A stretch of 64,000 bases of DNA from the NCBI GenBank assembly GCA_963650165.1, contig CAVJKX010000001.1, positions 124,001-188,000 on the forward strand. Reading direction: 5' to 3'. Below the pieces are notes generated by a model that was given only the letters and a program-made list of their open reading frames with translations, did not search any database and was not told where the DNA came from. This stretch comes from F23-B02 sp963650165 (GTDB taxonomy: Bacteria; Bacillota; Clostridia; Oscillospirales; Oscillospiraceae). Both the position numbers and the translations under genes were made by a program. Positions 51,652-60,195 of this stretch are shown one piece after another. Within the stretch, counting starts at the first letter, position 1, and the number at the start of each line of letters is the position of its first letter.

Positions 51652-52278
51652 TTATTTCTTCATTGCCTCGTAAACGGACAGGAGCTCCGTGCGCCCGGCT
51701 CCGTCGGTACCATACAGGCAGCAGTTTATCTTCCCGTTTGTCCATGTAAGCTTATACACGGCAGCGCCGTCCGATTGCAGGCTTATAAGCACGGCGTTAT
51801 TTTCGGCATCAACGGTCTCCGAGGAAAGCTCAGCGCCGTTGAGTCCGGAAAAATCGCCCTCCTGAGCCGAGGCTCTGGAAAGATAGCTTTTTCCCTCAAA
51901 GCTGAATGTGACCTGCGCTATCTTCCCGTCTATGACGGCGTATGAGACATTGTCTGCACCGTCGGGCGCGTCGAGCGTAATTGAAAGCTCCCTGAATGCG
52001 TCCGCACTGTCGACCTCGACGAAGGGATTGCCGCCCATGACGCTGCCCTCGTTTCCGCCGATATCCGTATCGGGTGAGAGGAAATGCACAAGTCCGACTA
52101 TCACGACGCAGAGGCAGGCCGCTATCGGCAGCGCATAGCGCGTAAGGCGGACGGGCGGCTTTGCGCTCTTTTGCGTCTGCTCTGCCGCTTTGTCCATTAT
52201 ATTGCGGTACATTCGCTCCTTTGCGCCGGACGGCGGCTCGACGGAGCTTATCGCTTCTTTGATTTTATTCTCGTTCAC
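51652..52278 (-). CDS. Putative membrane anti-sigma factor
   Basis: 208 residues. A cytoplasmic N-terminus of about 46 residues (MNENKIKEAISSVEPPSGAKERMYRNIM) is followed by one transmembrane helix (RYALPIAACLCVVIVGLVHFL) and an outer domain of about 140 residues. No zinc-binding anti-sigma motif is visible. GTG 52278 overlaps the sigma stop (GTGA), the arrangement typical of a sigma/anti-sigma pair. The function is inferred from topology and position. RseP-type cleavage is possible, as an rseP gene is present at 29-30 kb. Confidence 0.68.
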   Translation of the reverse strand: MNENKIKEAISSVEPPSGAKERMYRNIMDKAAEQTQKSAKPPVRLTRYALPIAACLCVVIVGLVHFLSPDTDIGGNEGSVMGGNPFVEVDSADAFRELSITLDAPDGADNVSYAVIDGKIAQVTFSFEGKSYLSRASAQEGDFSGLNGAELSSETVDAENNAVLISLQSDGAAVYKLTWTNGKINCCLYGTDGAGRTELLSVYEAMKK

Positions 52279-52754
52279 TGCTCAAAACCTCCTATCTGCC
52301 GCCGCAGCAGCTCCCGCGCCTCTTTCAGATGATTGCGCACGGTTGACGGCGGCTTTTTCAGCATCTGCGCTATCTCGTCCGTTTTGCAGTCCATATAATA
52401 ATGCAGATATACAACGTCCTTGTATTTTTCCGGCAGCTTCATGACAATATCAAGCGTCTCGTCAAACAGCCCGGCGTTTTCGTCGGCTATCTCCGGCGCG
52501 TCGTCTATCGGCGTGACCTTCCTGCGCCACCAGTGCCTGAGCCGGTCCTTGCATAAATTCATGGCCGTAACGGTAAGCCATTTTTTCTCGTGCGTCTCAT
52601 CGCTGAAGGTATAGCCGCCGCTGAGCACCTTAACGAACACATCCTCGGTGCAGTCCTCGGCCTCGGCAGCGTTTTTCATATATGTAAAGCACAGGCGGTA
52701 CACAAGCTTGTAGTTGCGCTCGTAAAACGCCTCGAACCACTGGTTTTCCGGCAT
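52275..52754 (-). CDS. ECF-type RNA polymerase sigma factor
   Basis: 159 residues with only regions 2 and 4. Region 2: FEAFYERNYKLVYRLCFTYMKN and AEDCTEDVFVKVL. Region 4: LPEKYKDVVYLHYYMDCKTDEIAQMLKKPPSTVRNHLKEARELL (HTH). No region 1 or 3. ATG 52754 has AGGAG seven to eight bases upstream. The promoter-like element TTCCGACA-N16-CGTTATATA precedes it and recurs before the neighbouring acyltransferase operon, so autoregulation plus control of that operon is the likely role. Confidence 0.92.
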   Translation of the reverse strand: MPENQWFEAFYERNYKLVYRLCFTYMKNAAEAEDCTEDVFVKVLSGGYTFSDETHEKKWLTVTAMNLCKDRLRHWWRRKVTPIDDAPEIADENAGLFDETLDIVMKLPEKYKDVVYLHYYMDCKTDEIAQMLKKPPSTVRNHLKEARELLRRQIGGFEQ

Positions 52755-52775
52755 ATAGCTTCTCCTCTCTCCGTT

Positions 52776-52808
52776 TATATAACGATCTGGCGGGCGGTTT
52801 TGTCGGAA
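52776..52808 (-). promoter_or_regulatory. Autoregulatory ECF-type promoter of the sigma operon
   Basis: Minus strand TTCCGACA (52801-52808), 16 bases, CGTTATATA (52776-52784), about 22 bases before the sigma ATG. Confidence 0.75.
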
Positions 52809-52811
52809 ATG

Positions 52812-53585
52812 TCAGCGATTTTTTATATCGGATAAAAATCTGCGCTTATATTTCATGCTCGCGTAGCGCGTTATGCGCTCTATGTATATCGGGTCATACG
52901 CACCGCCGACCGCGCCGACTATGGGTATGCCCTGCAGAAACTTCATGTAAAGAAGCTCACCGGACAGCCCCTCTGCGGCTATCCTGACCTCGGTTTCCAT
53001 TGTCTCAGCATCGGGCTGCGCACCGTGCTCGATGAAATAGTTCACCCTCTCGTCGGCGGCTTTGAGCTCGTCGCCGTAGCGGAGCGCGGCACCTATGATA
53101 AGCAGGATAAAATACTTCTCCGCCATGTCGTCGTAATCATAGCCGTATCCGAGCGATATCTCGTACAGGCTTTTAAGGAGCATGGCCGTAAACACCGGAA
53201 TATCGGGTATGCCGACGCCTATAAGCCCCATACCTATGCCCGAAACGCCGGAGAGCACGGTGTTTTTAGCCTTCTGTGCGCCCGATGCATGCGCGGCATC
53301 CGCCAGATTGCGCTTTGTCGGGTTGTTTTTCGCTATTATGCGCCGCACGCGGCTGCTGCGTTCGATATTGCGGCGGTTATAGGTTTTTTCGATAACACCG
53401 GTGCCCTTTGCGAAAATGAGCTCAAAGGCCTTGGCAAAGCCCGTATCGAGGGTGTACCTGAGCTTTTCGGGCACCTTGGTCTGCAAAAAGGCGTTCAGGC
53501 GGCTGTCGCCGCGCTCGGCGCGTTCATCGATATATTTTTTCTCTGCGGCAAGCTGCCTGCTCCATTCGAGGTCAAAATCCTTCAT
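52812..53585 (-). CDS. EcsC family protein
   Basis: 257 residues. The central region (SGVSGIGMGLIGVGIPDIPVFTAMLLKSLYEISLGYGYD) is the EcsC family hallmark: short hydrophobic stretches in an otherwise soluble protein. In Bacillus ecsC lies with an ABC transporter, but its activity is unknown and here no transporter is adjacent. ATG 53585 has AAGGAG eight bases upstream; the longer ORF start at 53627 is rejected. A TATAAT (53607-53612 on the minus strand) lies just before. Confidence 0.87.
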   Translation of the reverse strand: MKDFDLEWSRQLAAEKKYIDERAERGDSRLNAFLQTKVPEKLRYTLDTGFAKAFELIFAKGTGVIEKTYNRRNIERSSRVRRIIAKNNPTKRNLADAAHASGAQKAKNTVLSGVSGIGMGLIGVGIPDIPVFTAMLLKSLYEISLGYGYDYDDMAEKYFILLIIGAALRYGDELKAADERVNYFIEHGAQPDAETMETEVRIAAEGLSGELLYMKFLQGIPIVGAVGGAYDPIYIERITRYASMKYKRRFLSDIKNR

Positions 53586-53630
53586 TATCTCAGCTCCTTT
53601 TTTACGATTATACCCTATGACAGGCAAAAA

Positions 53631-53659
53631 GAAAAGGCCGGAACCCGGCCTTTTCGATT
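53631..53659 (-). terminator. Terminator of the alanine symporter gene
   Basis: GAAAAGGCCGG / CCGGCCTTTTC, perfect 11-base stem, three-base loop, T tract on the minus strand. Confidence 0.9.
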
Positions 53660-53668
53660 ATTAAATTA

Positions 53669-55090
53669 TCAGTCCTTCCAGCACTCGGTCCTGCCCTCAA
53701 GGCCGATATCGGAGGCTTTGAACACGGGATCCTTACCTGCTCTGCGCTGCGCGGTATAGTCCTTGAGCGCATCGAGCGCCGGCTTTGCAAGGATAATTAT
53801 GACCGGCACGTTTATTATGACCATGCAGCCCTGGAGCATATCTGCGGTATCCCAGACTATGCCGGCCGACAGCAGCGCTCCGGCAAACACAAGCGCGGTC
53901 GCAATAAGGCGGAAAACGAGCATAAAGGTCTTCGACGGGGTGCGCCTGAGGATAAACCGCAGGCAGCCCTCAGTGTAATAGTAGTTGCCGATAAGCGTCG
54001 TGAAGGCAAACAGGCTCATTGCGACGGCAATAAACACAGGACCGAAGCTGCCCAGCGCAAGCTGCATGGACTGCTGGACATACACTGCGCCCGCAGCGTC
54101 CGCCGTCAGGCCGTCGGGGTTTGCGCACATGCACATCATTGCGGTCGCGGTGCAGATAAGCAGAGTGTCGATAAAAACGGACAGCATCTGGACAAGTCCC
54201 TGCTTCACGGGGTGGGACACGTCGGCCGACGCGGCGGCGTTTGGAGCCGAGCCCATACCGGCCTCGTTCGAGTAAAGGCCGCGCTTTATGCCCCACATCA
54301 TGCAGGAGCCCGCAAAGCCGCCGAAAATGGCCTTGAAGTCAAATGCCGAGGCAAAAATATTTTTGAAAACGAGGGGCAGATTGCTTATGTTCATGATAAC
54401 GACGATAAGCGATACGATGATATACAGCAGTCCCATGACCGGAACGAGCACGCCCGTTATGTTCGTAAGGCGCTTGCCGCCGCCGAGGACGCAGGCGGCA
54501 AACAGCACGGCGAGGATCGCACCGATGACGACAGGAGTCGTCGAAGCGTCATAGAAGCCGAATGCCTTGAAGGTGTCCTGCGTATTGAACGATGCGAGCA
54601 TATTGTAGCCAACGGCATAGGTCAGGATGAGGATAACGGAAAAGATAACGCCGAGCCGGCGCTGCCGGAGTGCATCCTGCATGTAGTAGGACGGGCCGCC
54701 GTAGCAGCCGCCGTCAGGGTCGCGGTGCTTGTATATCTGCGCAAGCGTGGACTCGATAAAGGCGGAAGCACCGCCGAGGATTGCGGTTATCCACATCCAG
54801 AAGATGGCTCCGAAGCCGCCTGTGCATATGGCCGTTGACACGCCGATGATATTGCCCGTGCCGACGCGGGACGCCGTGGACACCATCAGTGCGCCGAAGG
54901 ATGATACGGCATTTTTGTCCTTGGGCTTTTCGCTGACTACCTTTATCGACTCGCCGAACAGGCGGATCTGCAGGAATCCCGTGCGGATGGTGAAATAAAG
55001 TCCCGCCGCAACGAGGAAAAGCGGGACTATGTACGGCTGGTACAGAAAGCCGCTTATGGCGTTTATAACGCCGTGGATCGCTTCGATCAT
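53669..55090 (-). CDS. Sodium:alanine/glycine symporter (AGCS family)
   Basis: 473 residues with about eleven helices. AGCS signatures include VSTASRVGTGNIIGVSTAICTGGFGAIFWMWITAILGGASAFIESTLAQIYK and KRGLYSNEAGMGSAPNAAA. It takes up alanine or glycine with sodium. It is a single-gene unit with its own promoter (55141-55169) and terminator. The substrate is not more exactly known. Confidence 0.95.
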   Translation of the reverse strand: MIEAIHGVINAISGFLYQPYIVPLFLVAAGLYFTIRTGFLQIRLFGESIKVVSEKPKDKNAVSSFGALMVSTASRVGTGNIIGVSTAICTGGFGAIFWMWITAILGGASAFIESTLAQIYKHRDPDGGCYGGPSYYMQDALRQRRLGVIFSVILILTYAVGYNMLASFNTQDTFKAFGFYDASTTPVVIGAILAVLFAACVLGGGKRLTNITGVLVPVMGLLYIIVSLIVVIMNISNLPLVFKNIFASAFDFKAIFGGFAGSCMMWGIKRGLYSNEAGMGSAPNAAASADVSHPVKQGLVQMLSVFIDTLLICTATAMMCMCANPDGLTADAAGAVYVQQSMQLALGSFGPVFIAVAMSLFAFTTLIGNYYYTEGCLRFILRRTPSKTFMLVFRLIATALVFAGALLSAGIVWDTADMLQGCMVIINVPVIIILAKPALDALKDYTAQRRAGKDPVFKASDIGLEGRTECWKD

Positions 55091-55140
55091 TTTAAATGTC
55101 TCTCCAATCTGTGCTTTGTCTAAAAATTTGCGATGTTTAC

Positions 55141-55169
55141 ATTATAGACACATTGATGTGCAATTGCAA
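55141..55169 (-). promoter_or_regulatory. Sigma-A promoter of the AGCS gene
   Basis: Minus strand TTGCAA (55164-55169), 17 bases, TATAAT (55141-55146). The spacer carries the palindrome CACATTGATGTG. Confidence 0.75.
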
Positions 55170-55229
55170 GCATTTTAAGCCGTGTTTCGGCCTTTTCCGC
55201 GCAAATACAGGTGCATTTCAGATGATATC

Positions 55230-55258
55230 TTGTTATTTTCCGGCCTTGATGATATAAT
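55230..55258 (+). promoter_or_regulatory. Sigma-A promoter of the MFS gene
   Basis: TTGTTA (55230-55235), 17 bases, TATAAT (55253-55258), about 32 bases before the start. Confidence 0.7.
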
Positions 55259-55289
55259 TTAAAGACAAAAGATTTGTAAAAAGGGCGTT

Positions 55290-56492
55290 ATGAATATGCA
55301 TTTATCCGAAAAGAAGCTTAATATAGATTATGCGCTCCTGCAGGCGGTCTACTGGATAACAAGCGCCGTTGTGTTTTGCTTTACGACCGTGTATCTTCAG
55401 ACGCGCGGCTATTCAAATTACGAGATAGGCATTGTCTTTGCCGCCGGCAATATATGCGGCTTTGCGGCGCAGGCACTCGTTTCAGGATACGTTGACAGGC
55501 ACAGGCGGCGCAATCTTCTGACATGCATACGCATAACGGTCCTGCTGTCGCTGCTGCTGATGATCCTTATATGCCTGCTGCCCTCCGGCAGCGTTCCCCT
55601 CATGGGTCTGTATGCGCTCATCATCGCGGGAAACACGCTTTTGAATCCTCTGTGCATCTCGCTCAGCTTTTACATCGAAAGCTGGGGCTGCGGCATCAGC
55701 TTCAGCCGCGCGAGGGCCGTCGGCTCACTGTCGTTTGCGGTGTGCAGCGTCGTGCTCGGCATACTCGTGCAGCGCGTAAGCGAAAATGCGGTACCGGCGG
55801 CGTTTATACTCTTCTCGGCACTGACGGGGCTTGTAACTCTTGCGTTTATCCCCGGTGACAGGGCGCAGCGTGCCGCGCTGCCGGCAGAAGATGCGCCGCA
55901 CAAAGCGGCAGCTTCGGGCAGCTTTATCGAATTTGCACGCGAAAACAAACGCTTTCTTCTGTTTCTTCTGGGCACGGCGGTGCTGTATTTCACGCACGGA
56001 CTGATTAACAACTTCATGATAGAGTTTATCCGCAATATCGGCGGCGGCAGCGAGGACATGGGCAATGTGCTTGCCTTCATGACGGTCATGGAGTTTCCCG
56101 TGATGCTGCTGTTTCCGAGGCTTACGCGGCGCTTTAAGTGCTCCTCACTGCTGCGCTTTGCGGTCGTCATGTTTACGGTCAAGGAGCTGATGATATACCT
56201 TGCGCCGAGCATACCCGCGCTGTACGCCGCCGAGGTTTTGCAGGCGTTTTCCTTTGCGCTGTTCGTTCCCGCGTCGGTCAGGTACGTTGACGAGGTCGTC
56301 GCAAAGCACAATGCCGTCAAGGGTCAGGCCTTCGTCACCTCGATGATAACCCTCGGCAGCATATTCGCAAGCTACATCGGCGGGCTGCTGCTCGACAGCT
56401 CCACGCCGCACTTCACGCTTCTGGTCGGTGCGATCGTCTCCGCCGTCGGAACGCTCATCATGCTCTGCGCAATACAAACGACGAATAATTAA
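55290..56492 (+). CDS. MFS transporter (MFS_1-like / LacY-type)
   Basis: 400 residues with 12 predicted helices in two halves, separated by a hydrophilic loop near 195-215. YALLQAVYWITSAVVFCFTTVYLQTRGYSNYEIGIVFAAGNI resembles the MFS_1-like subfamily of nucleoside and sugar permeases. SGYVDRHRRRN is the loop 2-3 motif. The substrate is unknown. The start could be ATG 55290 or 55296. It is bounded by its own promoter and terminator. Confidence 0.88.
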   Translation: MNMHLSEKKLNIDYALLQAVYWITSAVVFCFTTVYLQTRGYSNYEIGIVFAAGNICGFAAQALVSGYVDRHRRRNLLTCIRITVLLSLLLMILICLLPSGSVPLMGLYALIIAGNTLLNPLCISLSFYIESWGCGISFSRARAVGSLSFAVCSVVLGILVQRVSENAVPAAFILFSALTGLVTLAFIPGDRAQRAALPAEDAPHKAAASGSFIEFARENKRFLLFLLGTAVLYFTHGLINNFMIEFIRNIGGGSEDMGNVLAFMTVMEFPVMLLFPRLTRRFKCSSLLRFAVVMFTVKELMIYLAPSIPALYAAEVLQAFSFALFVPASVRYVDEVVAKHNAVKGQAFVTSMITLGSIFASYIGGLLLDSSTPHFTLLVGAIVSAVGTLIMLCAIQTTNN

Positions 56493-56506
56493 AGAAACAG
56501 CAGCAA

Positions 56507-56552
56507 AAAATCCCGGCGCGCATCACAAAAGCGATGACATGCCGGGATTTTC
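56507..56552 (+). terminator. Terminator of the MFS gene
   Basis: AATCCCGGC / GCCGGGATT with a long internal loop, flanked by A and T runs. Confidence 0.75.
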
Positions 56553-56576
56553 GTGTTATTTATTGCTGCAAATCAA

Positions 56577-57389
56577 TTATTTAAGCACGAAATATGCAAT
56601 TACGACGATGCCGAGGATGATACGGTACCAGCCGAAGATCTTGAAGTCCTTCTTCTTTATATAGCTCATGAGGAACTTTATGACCGCGACCGACACGAGA
56701 AATGCGACAAGGGAGCCGACGATGAGCGTTATGAGCTCCGCAGAAGTGAACGAAAAGCCGAAGGCCAGGAGCTTCAGCAGCGACACGCCGACCATGACCG
56801 GCACGGCGAGGAAAAAGGTAAACTCCGCCGCCGCGACGCGGGACACGCCGATGATAAGGCCGCCGATGATGGTTGAACCGCTGCGCGAGGTGCCCGGAAT
56901 GATAGACAGCGCCTGGAACAGGCCGATTATAAGCGCATCCTTATAGGATATCTCCTCAAGGGTCCTGACCCTCGGCTCACGGCCGCATGTCCGGTTTTCG
57001 ATGATTATGAACGCGATGCCGTAGACAATGAGCGCCGCCGCGACAACATAGCAGTTGTCGACAAAGTCGAGGATGAGGTACGCTATAAAGCCGGGAATGC
57101 AGGCAATGACTACCTTGAACCAGAGCACGAAGGTGTCCTTTTTTATAACGCTGCCGTTTTTCTTTCTGCTCTGAAACGGCCACATCTTCCCCCAATAGAG
57201 GATTATGACGGCAAGTATCGCGCCGAGCTGGATGACGTAAAGGAACATCTCGCGGAACTCGGGCGTGACGTTCATGTGAATAAACTCGTCTACCAGCAGC
57301 ATGTGTCCTGTGCTCGAAATGGGCAGCCACTCGGTTATGCCCTCGACTATGCCGATGATTATTACTTTTATAAGTTCGATAAGATCCAT
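56577..57389 (-). CDS. uppP: Undecaprenyl-diphosphatase
   Basis: 270 residues, BacA/UppP type, recycling the C55 carrier from its diphosphate. Active-site motifs are EGITEWLPISSTGHMLL (about 16-32) and PGTSRSGSTIIGGLIIG, with about eight helices. It follows asnA by 21 bases and probably shares its transcript. It complements uppS and the isoprenoid genes at 28-32 kb. The family also gives bacitracin resistance when abundant. Confidence 0.96.
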   Translation of the reverse strand: MDLIELIKVIIIGIVEGITEWLPISSTGHMLLVDEFIHMNVTPEFREMFLYVIQLGAILAVIILYWGKMWPFQSRKKNGSVIKKDTFVLWFKVVIACIPGFIAYLILDFVDNCYVVAAALIVYGIAFIIIENRTCGREPRVRTLEEISYKDALIIGLFQALSIIPGTSRSGSTIIGGLIIGVSRVAAAEFTFFLAVPVMVGVSLLKLLAFGFSFTSAELITLIVGSLVAFLVSVAVIKFLMSYIKKKDFKIFGWYRIILGIVVIAYFVLK

Positions 57390-57410
57390 GTAACCACCAT
57401 ATGCGTCCGC

Positions 57411-58424
57411 TTACAGGAGCATGACTCCCTTTTCGGCGCAGACCTCCTCGGTGTGCTTATCCCAGATCGATACCTGCACCTCGCCTATATGCGCCTTGCC
57501 CAGCAGGAGCATGGACACGCGCGACTGGCCGATGCCGCCGCCGATGGTGAGGGGCAGCTCGCCGTTGAGGAGCATCTTGTGATACGGAAGCTCCCTGCGG
57601 TCGTCGCAGCCGGAGAGGCGCAGCTGCTTATCCAGCGATTCCGGATCGACGCGGATGCCCATGGAGGATATCTCGATGGCGCAGTCGAGCCAGTCGCACC
57701 AGAACAGGATATCACCGTTGAGCGACCAGTCGTCATAGTCCGGAGCGCGGCCGTCGTGCGGCTTGCCGGAGCGCAGAGCGCCGCCGATGCCGATGATGAA
57801 AACGGTCTTGTGCACGCGGGTAAAGGCGTTTTCGCGCTGCTTTGAGCTCATGTCGGGGTACATGTCCTCAAGCTCCTGCGAGGTAACGAAGGTCACACTG
57901 CGCTCGAGCTTGGGCAGGCACTGAAGCTGGGGATAGATAGCCTGCATGGTGTCCTGCGTGTCGCACAGGGCCTTGACTATATCCATGACGGTGAGCTTGA
58001 GATAGTCGATATTGCGGTTTTCCGCCAGGATGACCTTCTCCCAGTCCCACTGATCGACGTATACCGAGTGCAGGTTATCCAGCTCGTCCTCATCGCGGCG
58101 GATGGCATCCATATCCGTATAAAGGCCCTTGCCGGGGAAAAAGTTGTAGCGCTTGAGCGCAAGGCGCTTCCACTTTGCAAGCGACTGCACTACCTGCGCG
58201 GTAGCATCCGAGCGCAGGATATCGAACGATACCGGCCGCTCGTAGCCGTTAAGGTTATCGTTAAGTCCGGAGTCGGAATCGACAAACAGGGGCGCGGACA
58301 CACGGTAAAGATTTAAAAGTGCCGCGAGCCTGTCCTCAAACAGGCGCTTGAGAAGGCTTATGGCCTTCTGCGTGTCGTAAACGCTGAGGATACTTTTGTA
58401 TCCGTCCGGAATTCTGATCTCCAT
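57411..58424 (-). CDS. asnA: Aspartate-ammonia ligase
   Basis: 337 residues. AsnA makes asparagine from aspartate and ammonia, unlike glutamine-dependent AsnB. It has the class II aminoacyl-tRNA-synthetase-like fold: VSAPLFVDSDSGLNDNLNG, PVSFDI, LHSVYVDQWDWEKVI, SSKQRENAFTRVHKTVFIIGIG, DWSLNGDILFW and LTIGGGIGQSRVSMLLL. AAGGAGG lies before the ATG. Confidence 0.97.
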   Translation of the reverse strand: MEIRIPDGYKSILSVYDTQKAISLLKRLFEDRLAALLNLYRVSAPLFVDSDSGLNDNLNGYERPVSFDILRSDATAQVVQSLAKWKRLALKRYNFFPGKGLYTDMDAIRRDEDELDNLHSVYVDQWDWEKVILAENRNIDYLKLTVMDIVKALCDTQDTMQAIYPQLQCLPKLERSVTFVTSQELEDMYPDMSSKQRENAFTRVHKTVFIIGIGGALRSGKPHDGRAPDYDDWSLNGDILFWCDWLDCAIEISSMGIRVDPESLDKQLRLSGCDDRRELPYHKMLLNGELPLTIGGGIGQSRVSMLLLGKAHIGEVQVSIWDKHTEEVCAEKGVMLL

Positions 58425-58458
58425 GGTTTTCCTCCTTGGTTTGTGGTAAACAATATAT

Positions 58459-58483
58459 AAAAGCCCATCAGGGATGGGCTTTT
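58459..58483 (-). terminator. Terminator of the DUF4364 gene
   Basis: AAAAGCCCATC / GATGGGCTTTT with a three-base loop; overlaps the stop codon at 58482. Confidence 0.85.
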
Positions 58484-59021
58484 ACCCTTTTTTATCTTCG
58501 GGCTTTTTATCCAAAAGCTCGATTATCTTGCAGTATATCTCCTCTGCCCTGTCGCGGAAATTTTCCTCGATCCTCTCGGCCTGCTGCTCGCCTGACGAAA
58601 GAATGTTGAGCCTTATTATCTCGCCCTTGCCGTCGCTCATCGCAAGAGTCACAAAGCAGCCGCTGTCGCGGTTTCGGTGCTGCGCGGTTATCATGGACAG
58701 ACGGCGCAGGCGCTCGGCCTCCGGCGCGATTATCTTTTCGGCCCGCTTGCGCACCGAAAACGGCAGGCTGCTCTCGACCGTTTCGCCCGCATCCGCGCCG
58801 CGCTTGCTGACGCGCAGTCCGGTCTCCTCCTCAATGACGAGGCCGCTTTCTATAAGCTCGGCAAGGCAGTCGGAATATTCAAAATAGCCGAAGCCCTCGT
58901 CGCACTGCTGCGTGAAATCCTGAAGGTCGATGGGCGCGACTATGCCCGGCAGACGGCGGAGAATAAACAGTATGAGAATTTTTATATCAAGCTTTTCATG
59001 GATAAAGCCGTATCTTTCCAT
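58482..59021 (-). CDS. DUF4364 family protein, probable winged-helix regulator
   Basis: 179 residues matching DUF4364. The N-terminal 70 residues (DIKILILFILRRLPGIVAPIDLQDF...LAELIESGLVIEEETGLRVSKRG) look like a winged helix as in PadR-like regulators. The second half (YGK-like LAMSDGKGEIIRLNILSSGEQQAERIEENFRDRAEEIYCKIIELL) is a conserved helical domain. The DNA target and signal are unknown. It has a promoter at 59042-59070 and a GGGAG ribosome site. Confidence 0.82.
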   Translation of the reverse strand: MERYGFIHEKLDIKILILFILRRLPGIVAPIDLQDFTQQCDEGFGYFEYSDCLAELIESGLVIEEETGLRVSKRGADAGETVESSLPFSVRKRAEKIIAPEAERLRRLSMITAQHRNRDSGCFVTLAMSDGKGEIIRLNILSSGEQQAERIEENFRDRAEEIYCKIIELLDKKPEDKKG

Positions 59022-59041
59022 AGCACTCTCCCGGAAAACGT

Positions 59042-59070
59042 ATTATACCTTTAAACTGTGAATAAGTAAA
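59042..59070 (-). promoter_or_regulatory. Candidate sigma-A promoter of the DUF4364 gene
   Basis: Minus strand TTTACT (59065-59070), 17 bases, TATAAT (59042-59047). Confidence 0.55.
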
Positions 59071-59072
59071 CA

Positions 59073-59258
59073 CTAATTGCTCTTTTTATATGCATCGATG
59101 CATATGAAGATGACAATGACCGTCGTTATGTGCATGATGATGCTCTTCGGCGAAAACGGCACGGTCTTTGAGCTTATAAAGCCGAGATCCGCCATTATCA
59201 TCGCAAAAAGTATCAGCACCTCGACGGCTATGAGAATGAGCCATATTTTTCTGTTCAT
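59073..59258 (-). CDS. Small membrane protein of unknown function
   Basis: 61 residues with two hydrophobic helices (IWLILIAVEVLILFAMIMADLG and IIMHITTVIVIFICIDAYKK), not recognised. A perfect GGAGG lies seven bases before the ATG, and a sigma-A promoter (59291-59319) precedes it, which supports a real gene. It is followed by DUF4364 after about 50 bases, with the DUF4364 promoter between. Confidence 0.7.
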   Translation of the reverse strand: MNRKIWLILIAVEVLILFAMIMADLGFISSKTVPFSPKSIIMHITTVIVIFICIDAYKKSN

Positions 59259-59290
59259 GCTGCTTCCTCCCCACTACTTCTCTACTATAT

Positions 59291-59319
59291 ATAATAATAC
59301 ATACTTTTCTTTTTGTAAA
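59291..59319 (-). promoter_or_regulatory. Sigma-A promoter of the small membrane protein gene
   Basis: Minus strand TTTACA (59314-59319), 17 bases, TATTAT (59291-59296). Confidence 0.6.
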
Positions 59320-59400
59320 TCCAATATTCTTCACATTTTAAAGCCGTGCGCATAGACTGTACTGAAGTTTTCTTCAATTCCATCCTTGGGAGGTATATTT

Positions 59401-60189
59401 ATGGCAGACAGGGTCGTGCCCGGTCCGGTCAGTGATAATGACTGCATAAAACAGGCCGTATGTGTCAGTACGAGAAAGATAATGGATGCCTGCCGCGACA
59501 AGGACTGCATCGAGGATCTGCGCGTTTACCCCACGGCGAGCTCTCTTCCCTACATAGAGAGCGCGTTCAGCGTGCGTCCTAAGTGCGCGCAGCTTCTGCA
59601 ATGCGAGGTCAAGGTCAGCGAGATCTGCCTCAACCGCGGCTACTACACGGTAGATGTCACCTACTTTTACAAGATAAACGGCGAGACGTTTCCGGGAAAT
59701 CAGAGCTTTACGGGGCTTGCGGTGTTTGATAAGCGCGTTATGCTCTTCGGCTCTGAGGGCAGGGTCAGGAGCTTTTCCTCGGACAGTTCCGGAGCTCCGA
59801 GCGCCGACAGCAGCATGCCCTTTGCCGAGGTCGATGCCGTCGATCCCATTGCGCTGCACATGACGCTTGCGGAAACCGCACTGCCTGATCCCGGCATTGA
59901 GCAGCGCGACATTCCGCAGAGCATACTCGACTCCTTCGGCGAGGAGCTATCCGTAGCGGGCGGCACGCGCCACGTTTACGTTACCCTCGGGCAGTTTTCG
60001 ATCATCCGGCTTGAGCGGAGCACGCAGCTTCTTATCCCGGCCTATGACTACTGCCTGCCGGATAAGGAGTGCGTAGGCTCAGGCGAGGATGATCCCTGCA
60101 CGATGTTCGGCCGCATAAGCTTCCCCGTCGATGAATTTTTCCCGCCCGACAGCGTCGATCCCGCCGCAGACTACAAAAGCATGGTATAG
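59401..60189 (+). CDS. Cys-rich conserved clostridial protein of unknown function
   Basis: 262 residues. The start MADRVVPGPVSDNDCIKQAVCV and CRDKDCIEDLRVYPT look like a conserved clostridial family with no assigned role. There are at least ten Cys, in CxxxxC and similar spacings at both ends (CIKQAVC, ACRDKDC, CAQLLQC, then CLPDKEC and DPC), but no signal peptide. A central part has the beta-rich pattern VDVTYFYKINGETFPG...LAVFDKRVMLFGSEG. GGGAGG lies seven bases before the ATG. It has no operon partner. A role in spore or envelope structure is a guess. Confidence 0.8.
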   Translation: MADRVVPGPVSDNDCIKQAVCVSTRKIMDACRDKDCIEDLRVYPTASSLPYIESAFSVRPKCAQLLQCEVKVSEICLNRGYYTVDVTYFYKINGETFPGNQSFTGLAVFDKRVMLFGSEGRVRSFSSDSSGAPSADSSMPFAEVDAVDPIALHMTLAETALPDPGIEQRDIPQSILDSFGEELSVAGGTRHVYVTLGQFSIIRLERSTQLLIPAYDYCLPDKECVGSGEDDPCTMFGRISFPVDEFFPPDSVDPAADYKSMV

Positions 60190-60195
60190 GCGATC

